From positions 1 through 9,658 of the forward strand of contig JBEANQ010000099.1 of assembly GCA_041165345.1 (NCBI GenBank): DNA of 9,658 nt, in the 5' to 3' direction. The translations under genes and the position numbers were made by a program. Position 1 is the first letter of the stretch; each line of letters begins with the position of its first letter. This stretch comes from JBBKWH01 sp041165345 (lineage in GTDB: Bacteria > Pseudomonadota > Gammaproteobacteria > Pseudomonadales > Moraxellaceae). Shown one piece after another: positions 5,831 through 9,658 of the stretch. The notes below the pieces were generated by a model that saw only the letters and a list, made by a program, of their open reading frames with translations, did not search any database and was not told the origin of the DNA.

Positions 5831-7132
5831 TTAAAAATGATAGTTAAATTGCACTGACAATACATCAGCCGAACTTTCAAAATCACCTTTGACGCGCTGA
5901 GTCGTGGCCGGACTTAACGTCGTAGGACGGTCAATATGCGACGTATCGGTCATCACGTGGGCATAACCCACATCAATGCTGCTCACATCACTGCACCGAT
6001 ACCCTGCCCCGACCGACAGCCAAATACGATCTGCGTCTGGAAAGCGAACATTGCGCGTTTGGTCGTCTTTTACCACACTGGCATCATAAGCCATGCCACC
6101 CCGTAACTCTAGCGCAGAGCTAAACGCATATTTAGCGCCCGCCGAAAACCGCCAACCATCTTGAAAATTCAAGGCTTCTTCATAGGCGGTGGCTTTTGTA
6201 CTGCGGTTTTTGGCCGTCATGGTCGAGATTACCGACCAATCATACCAAGACACATCGCCCAGTAGTTTCCATATCGGATTCAATTGATATGTGCCAGACA
6301 AACTGACAGATTGTGGGGTTGAGGTGTCAACATCGGTTTGTACAATGGTGGTGAGATCACCATTTGGCGTAGGTGTAGTGGTGGTCAAATCGCCTTTAAG
6401 ATTCAGGTCAATTTGCGAACGATAGGTCAAACCAATATGCGTTTGCGCCGAGGGCGTCCAAAGCAGCCCAATATTGCCTCCCCAGCCATCACCATCACCT
6501 GCAAGCGCTTCTTTGGTATCGCCCAAGTAACTACCATTGCTCCACATAATGGGCAAATTACGCGTTAATTTTGCCTCAAAATTTAAATAATCGACACCTA
6601 GACCAATACTCAATGTGGGATTCAAACGGAACGAATACGCTTGACTCACATGCATGCCAGTAATTTCAGTTTTTTGGCCTTGATAACGCCCGACAAACTG
6701 ATCGCCCCACTCCCCGTCTGTGCCATACATTGGCGTAATTGATAGGCCAATGGCCCATTGCTGGTCAACATACACAGCCTGACCACTGGGAATCGTCAAT
6801 GACGGATTCATTTCTGAATGAGATTCTCCCACGGGAATCGATGGATCAGCAGCGGTAGATTGTTGATTGTCAAAAGAAGTCGAAATATTCACATGAGCCA
6901 ATGATCCGCTCAAATGCACCCCTTCATTCTTAGATGACAAATGAACCAAACCCGCAGGGTTAAACGCAGCGGTACTGGCGTTATCAGTGAGAGCAGCCTG
7001 ACCAGCAAACGCGTAACCGACCCCAGCGCCATTTTGGGCATCCACAAATACACCTGATGCCTGTGCAGTATTGATACTAAACAAGCAATAGGTTAATCCC
7101 ATACACCGATACAACATGCTGAATGGACGCAT
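5831..7132 (-). CDS. FadL/OmpP1/TodX-family outer-membrane hydrophobic-substrate transporter
   Basis: A 433-residue outer-membrane protein. Residues 1-25 form a signal peptide ending 'NTAQA' before Ser26. The mature N-terminus ('SGVFVDAQNGAGVGYAFAGQAAL...TAAFNPAGL') has the Gly/Ala-rich plug region and the 'NPAG' motif typical of FadL proteins, which bring long-chain fatty acids or aromatic hydrocarbons across the outer membrane by lateral diffusion. The rest alternates in beta-strand fashion and ends in Phe ('VQFNYHF'), the signal for barrel assembly. ATG 7132 is chosen because it gives a normal signal peptide and has CAGGAT about 7 bases upstream. ATG 7174, with GAGGTG upstream, is in frame but would give an unusually long n-region. 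The hxlR gene lies 238 bases upstream on the same strand, so this transporter is either in its operon or controlled from the repeat-rich gap. Substrate not determinable. Confidence 0.92.
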   Translation of the reverse strand: MRPFSMLYRCMGLTYCLFSINTAQASGVFVDAQNGAGVGYAFAGQAALTDNASTAAFNPAGLVHLSSKNEGVHLSGSLAHVNISTSFDNQQSTAADPSIPVGESHSEMNPSLTIPSGQAVYVDQQWAIGLSITPMYGTDGEWGDQFVGRYQGQKTEITGMHVSQAYSFRLNPTLSIGLGVDYLNFEAKLTRNLPIMWSNGSYLGDTKEALAGDGDGWGGNIGLLWTPSAQTHIGLTYRSQIDLNLKGDLTTTTPTPNGDLTTIVQTDVDTSTPQSVSLSGTYQLNPIWKLLGDVSWYDWSVISTMTAKNRSTKATAYEEALNFQDGWRFSAGAKYAFSSALELRGGMAYDASVVKDDQTRNVRFPDADRIWLSVGAGYRCSDVSSIDVGYAHVMTDTSHIDRPTTLSPATTQRVKGDFESSADVLSVQFNYHF

Positions 7133-7239
7133 CACAATATCCTGTTCTGTCAGACGATTTTGACGAAGGTGCATGAATGTCGCACCTCGCACTTTGTGGA
7201 TCTAGTATGCACTGTATGACCGAATGATGTCTCAACGCA

Positions 7240-7272
7240 ACGGTCTACACTTTATAGATGCGACCGTGCATC
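7240..7272. promoter_or_regulatory. Overlapping inverted repeats upstream of the fadL-type gene (candidate operator)
   Basis: Two perfect inverted repeats share bases: ACGGTC (7240-7245) with GACCGT (7262-7267), and GATGC (7257-7261) with GCATC (7268-7272) around GACCGT. They lie in the 238-bp gap between hxlR and the fadL-type gene, about 110 bases before the fadL start. No strong sigma70 promoter was recognised in this gap on the minus strand. Function as a regulator site is inference. Confidence 0.3.
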
Positions 7273-7348
7273 GGCTTCGCTACACTGGTCGTCGTGATAC
7301 AGACCCATCGAATTAAAAAGCCAGAATGTTAACCACACATCGCCATGA

Positions 7349-7364
7349 GAATAGGTATCTATTC
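7349..7364. repeat. Inverted repeat just after the hxlR stop
   Basis: GAATAG-GTAT-CTATTC is a perfect 6-bp stem with a 4-base loop, 7 bases beyond the hxlR stop codon on the minus strand. The stem is AT-rich and has no T tract directly after it; a T5 run appears only about 30 bases further (7314-7318). It may be a weak terminator/processing hairpin or a protein-binding site. Confidence 0.3.
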
Positions 7365-7370
7365 AACGCA

Positions 7371-7835
7371 TTAACCCAAACCGCTGGCCGCCGCAAAACC
7401 CGGGCCAATCATGGGGGTCACATCACGCGCAACCACAGGGTCACCACACGCCGAACACACCATGACGGGACTCATCCGCTGCCCACAGGTCTTGTGATGA
7501 TAATACAAGGGCGGGCCACGGCCTTCGTCCATCCATGCGTCACCCCATGCGGTCAGGGCTAATAAAATCGGATATAAAGCATGGCCTTTTTCCGTAAGGC
7601 GATATTCAAATCGATTAGGCTGGTATGGCACTTTATTAAAAATTTTTTCGTCCACAAGGCGTTTTAAACGATCAGCCAATACATGCCGTGTCACGCCCAA
7701 TTGCCGCTGAAAGTCATCAAAACGCCGAATACCCATAAAGGCATTACGCAGCACCAGCATGGTCCATCGGTCGCCCATCACTGATAAGGTGCGTGCAACT
7801 GAACAATTCAGATTTCCCACATCGTCCCATTTCAT
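7371..7835 (-). CDS. HxlR-family transcriptional regulator with a Cys/His tail
   Basis: A 154-residue winged-helix regulator of the HxlR family. The signature is complete: 'CSVARTLSVMGDRWTMLVLR' (residues 11-30), 'GIRRFDDFQRQLGVTRHVLADRLKRL' (35-60) and the wing 'YQPNRFEYRLTEKGHAL' (71-87). Cys11 is at the position of the N-terminal redox or electrophile-sensing cysteine known in some members (YodB, HypR). The tail is longer than the core family and holds His113/His114, Cys117, Cys127 and Cys130, a zinc-ribbon-like spacing. ATG 7835 is the only sensible start, but no clear Shine-Dalgarno is seen before it. It is divergent from the molybdoenzyme gene (288-base gap) and upstream of the fadL-type gene on the same strand, so both are natural candidate targets. 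HxlR proteins typically respond to aldehydes, quinones or disulfide stress (family knowledge). Confidence 0.92.
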   Translation of the reverse strand: MKWDDVGNLNCSVARTLSVMGDRWTMLVLRNAFMGIRRFDDFQRQLGVTRHVLADRLKRLVDEKIFNKVPYQPNRFEYRLTEKGHALYPILLALTAWGDAWMDEGRGPPLYYHHKTCGQRMSPVMVCSACGDPVVARDVTPMIGPGFAAASGLG

Positions 7836-7918
7836 GAGCTAAATCGTCCGACTGGCCACAAAGTAATATCTAGTGTAACGCGCTTGGGTTCTAAAAAGAA
7901 ACGCTGCTGATCACCACC

Positions 7919-7968
7919 AATCGACAATCGCCATCCATGAATCGTTCAATCAGCTTTGTATCCAATCA
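7919..7968 (+). repeat. Five copies of AATC(G/A) in 50 bases
   Basis: AATCG at 7919, 7926 and 7940 and AATCA at 7948 and 7964, all on the same strand, lie between the divergent hxlR and molybdoenzyme genes. Start-to-start steps are 7, 14, 8 and 16 bases, close to multiples of 7-8. They could be short binding words for a regulator, but the words are only 5 bases long and chance cannot be excluded. Confidence 0.3.
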
Positions 7969-7971
7969 CAC

Positions 7972-7998
7972 CTATCCTGCATCTATACGATGCGATAG
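7972..7998. promoter_or_regulatory. Near-perfect 10-bp hairpin upstream of the molybdoenzyme promoter
   Basis: CTATC-(CT)-GCATC-TATAC-GATGC-GATAG: arms CTATC/GATAG and GCATC/GATGC stack into a 10-bp stem with a 2-base bulge on one side and a 5-base loop. It ends 17 bases before the -35 hexamer at 8016, a normal place for an operator or activator site. It shares the words GCATC and GATGCGA with the inverted repeat at 7257-7272 on the other side of hxlR. Confidence 0.35.
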
Positions 7999-8015
7999 CC
8001 GGACAAGATCATCCC

Positions 8016-8044
8016 TTGACAGGTTCTTTTTTGGAACTTAAATT
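8016..8044 (+). promoter_or_regulatory. Sigma70-type promoter of the molybdoenzyme gene
   Basis: A perfect -35 TTGACA (8016-8021), a 17-base spacer and TAAATT (8039-8044; 4 of 6 matches to TATAAT) make the best promoter in the window. Transcription would begin near 8051, about 73 bases before ATG 8124. The spacer contains the imperfect inverted repeat AGGTTC-TTTTTTG-GAACTT (8021-8039; 5 of 6 arm bases pair), placed where a bound repressor would block RNA polymerase. Confidence 0.6.
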
Positions 8045-8050
8045 AGAGTG

Positions 8051-8066
8051 ACCCTCAATATAGGGT
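8051..8066 (+). repeat. Inverted repeat at the predicted mRNA 5' end
   Basis: ACCCT-CAATAT-AGGGT has perfect 5-base arms and lies at the predicted transcript start. It could stabilise the 5' end of the mRNA or form part of an operator. I do not see the larger conserved architecture of a molybdenum-cofactor riboswitch. Confidence 0.3.
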
Positions 8067-8123
8067 GAGTTCAATTGACTGATTGCCCGCCATTGCCCCC
8101 AAGATTAATCAAGGATGCTGCCC

Positions 8124-9658
8124 ATGCGCACCGAAAAAACAGCCTGTATTTTATGCTCGCGCAATTGCGGGCTTACTGTTGAAATCAACAATGGTACATT
8201 TGGCAAAATCCGTGGTGATGATGATCACCCTGTCAGCAAAGGATATATTTGCCAAAAAGCTGCACGACTCACCCACTATCAACACCATGCCGACCGCTTA
8301 CACAGTCCGCTCAAGCGTCAGCCAGATGGCACATTCTTACCCGTCAGTTGGGATGTGGCACTTGGCGAAATTGCCGCGCAGCTGCTACAGATTCGTGGAG
8401 ATCATGGCGGTGATGCCTTTGCCTTTGTGGGTGGCGGTGGTCAAGGGAATCATTTAGGCGGAGCATATAACCGTCAACTGCTGGCGGCCATGCGCAGCCG
8501 TTACGCCTATAATGCGTTAGGGCAAGAAAAAACCGGTGATTTTTGGCTAAATGGCCGACTGTTTGGGCGGCAAAACTGTCATACCACCGAAGACGTCGAA
8601 CATGCAGATTATGTTTTGTTTATTGGTACAAATCCGTTTCAGGCGCATGGCATTCACAATGCCCGCGACACCTTACGGGCGCTGAAAAAAGACCCCAACC
8701 GCACGATGGTGGTGATTGACCCACGTAAAAGTGAAACCGCTCAACAAGCCGATATTCATTTACAACTCAAACCCAGTACAGACGCATATTTAATGCTGGC
8801 CTTGCTGGCCATTATTGTACAAGAAAACCGCCATGATCAGGCTTTTTTAGATCAGCATTGCACCGGTTTTGAGCGCATTAAACACATGTTACGGTCTATT
8901 CCTGTGGCCGACTATGTGGCACGGGCTGATGTTCCCCTCGCCGATGTCTATGCAGTGGCGCGTGGTTTTGCAGCAGCAAAGCGCGGCTGTGTTCGAATTG
9001 ACCTCGGCATCCAACAAAGCCGTCATACCACAGTCAATGGTTACCTCGAAAAACTACTGTATTTGGTTACAGGTAATTTTGGCCAGCAAGGCAGCAATAA
9101 CCTGCATACTATGTTCTTGCCTATTTTAGGACATACCGATGAGCGCAAGCCCAATTACAAACGGACGGCCTATCATCAGATGTTTCCGATTGCAGGCATT
9201 TATCCACCCAATATTTTGCCCGATGAAATTGAAAAAGGCGGGGCAAACGCTGTGCGAGCGGTGGTTGTGGACAGCGCCAACCCTGCTGTCACCTATGCCG
9301 ATTCAAACGCGTATGCGCGTGCTTTTGCCAAACTAGAATTGTTGGTGGTGATTGATGTCGCCCTGACCGAAACTGCGCGAATGGCGCATTATGTTTTGCC
9401 TGCGGCGTCTCAGTTTGAAAAATGCGAAGCAACGGGATTTAACTTAGAATTTCCTGAAAACAGCTTCCATCTGCGGCATCCTTTATTTTCACCCTTTGGG
9501 CAAAGCCTGCCAGAACCCGAGATTTATACCCGTTTGCTGGAAAAAATGGGTGAGCTGCCCACTCGTTTTTCAGCATTGTCCCAAGTGGCACGCCGTGAGC
9601 CAGCTTCGACAAATCACTTAGGCTATATGGCGGCGCTCGGTGCAACCCTTGTGCGTTA
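8124..9658 (+). CDS. Molybdopterin/[4Fe-4S] oxidoreductase (formate dehydrogenase/NapA superfamily), 3' end outside window
   Basis: The first 511 residues of a molybdo-bis(PGD) enzyme; the frame is open from ATG 8124 to the window edge. AAGGA (8111-8115) lies 8 bases before the ATG. The N-terminus has the [4Fe-4S] motif Cys8-x2-Cys11-x3-Cys15-x27-Cys43, followed by Lys45, the lysine often placed between cluster and molybdenum. Cofactor-binding hallmarks follow: 'FIGTNPF' (166-172), 'IDPR' (198-201), 'TETARMAHYVLPA' (415-427) and 'FEKCEATGFN' (431-440). The C-terminal dinucleotide-binding domain would be beyond the edge, as full proteins are usually over 700 residues. No twin-arginine signal is present, so the enzyme is probably cytoplasmic. 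The usual Cys/Sec molybdenum ligand is not evident: residues 126-140 ('RYAYNALGQEKTGDF') hold none, and the nearest Cys is Cys152. The substrate is therefore open; formate or an aldehyde-type reaction is only a guess. Confidence 0.9.
   Translation, partial: MRTEKTACILCSRNCGLTVEINNGTFGKIRGDDDHPVSKGYICQKAARLTHYQHHADRLHSPLKRQPDGTFLPVSWDVALGEIAAQLLQIRGDHGGDAFAFVGGGGQGNHLGGAYNRQLLAAMRSRYAYNALGQEKTGDFWLNGRLFGRQNCHTTEDVEHADYVLFIGTNPFQAHGIHNARDTLRALKKDPNRTMVVIDPRKSETAQQADIHLQLKPSTDAYLMLALLAIIVQENRHDQAFLDQHCTGFERIKHMLRSIPVADYVARADVPLADVYAVARGFAAAKRGCVRIDLGIQQSRHTTVNGYLEKLLYLVTGNFGQQGSNNLHTMFLPILGHTDERKPNYKRTAYHQMFPIAGIYPPNILPDEIEKGGANAVRAVVVDSANPAVTYADSNAYARAFAKLELLVVIDVALTETARMAHYVLPAASQFEKCEATGFNLEFPENSFHLRHPLFSPFGQSLPEPEIYTRLLEKMGELPTRFSALSQVARREPASTNHLGYMAALGATLVR

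Noticed and set aside
7850..7885. YodB-like TACT-N7-AGTA operator in the hxlR upstream region
   Set aside because: The region has AGTAATATCTAGTGTAAC, but the arms do not pair symmetrically.
8045..8123. Molybdenum-cofactor riboswitch in the leader of the molybdoenzyme
   Set aside because: Only a 5-bp hairpin is visible in about 75 bases; the known Moco RNA is larger and more structured.
8083..8457. 124-residue open frame on the plus strand
   Set aside because: It is the +1 shadow of the molybdoenzyme, whose own frame is open from 8124 to the edge and has clear family motifs.

Overview
The window looks like chromosomal accessory DNA from a gammaproteobacterium. The base composition is close to balanced. 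The gene types (a FadL-type porin, an alpha/beta hydrolase next to a PF10118 metal protein, a DUF2505 protein) are familiar from Moraxellaceae such as Acinetobacter and its relatives. That placement rests on recognising protein families by eye, not on a marker gene, so the family is only a suggestion. I see no rRNA, tRNA, CRISPR array, transposase or phage gene.

Layout. Positions 2-1296 (+) hold the end of an alpha/beta hydrolase, followed 2 bases later by a PF10118 'metal-dependent hydrolase' whose Glu/His pattern resembles a diiron carboxylate protein. Facing them on the minus strand, with a 52-bp tail-to-tail overlap, is a DJ-1/PfpI-type (class I glutamine amidotransferase-like) protein (1245-2204). 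Divergent from that gene is an Ada-like AraC/O6-alkylguanine methyltransferase fusion (2403-3275). It is followed on the same strand by a LysR regulator with a GTG start (3344-4285) and a UPF0126/TRIC membrane channel (4418-5035) preceded by a nested inverted-repeat leader. A DUF2505 gene (5273-5764) converges on a FadL-family outer-membrane transporter (5831-7132, minus), and a perfect 27-base hairpin sits between them. Upstream of fadL on the same strand is an HxlR regulator with a Cys/His cluster in its tail (7371-7835). Divergent from it, behind a good sigma70-type promoter, is a molybdopterin/[4Fe-4S] oxidoreductase that runs off the right edge (8124-9658).

How the genes may work together (inference). 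The DJ-1-like and Ada-like proteins share a divergent intergenic region and both suggest repair or detoxification of electrophile or alkylation damage. The fadL - hxlR - molybdoenzyme group looks like an uptake porin, a local regulator and an oxidoreductase for a hydrophobic or aldehyde-like substrate. The non-coding DNA on both sides of hxlR is rich in inverted repeats, and an iterated AATC(G/A) word lies between hxlR and the molybdoenzyme promoter. I do not recognise an established named system. The most novel parts are the molybdoenzyme locus and the structured leader of the TRIC gene.
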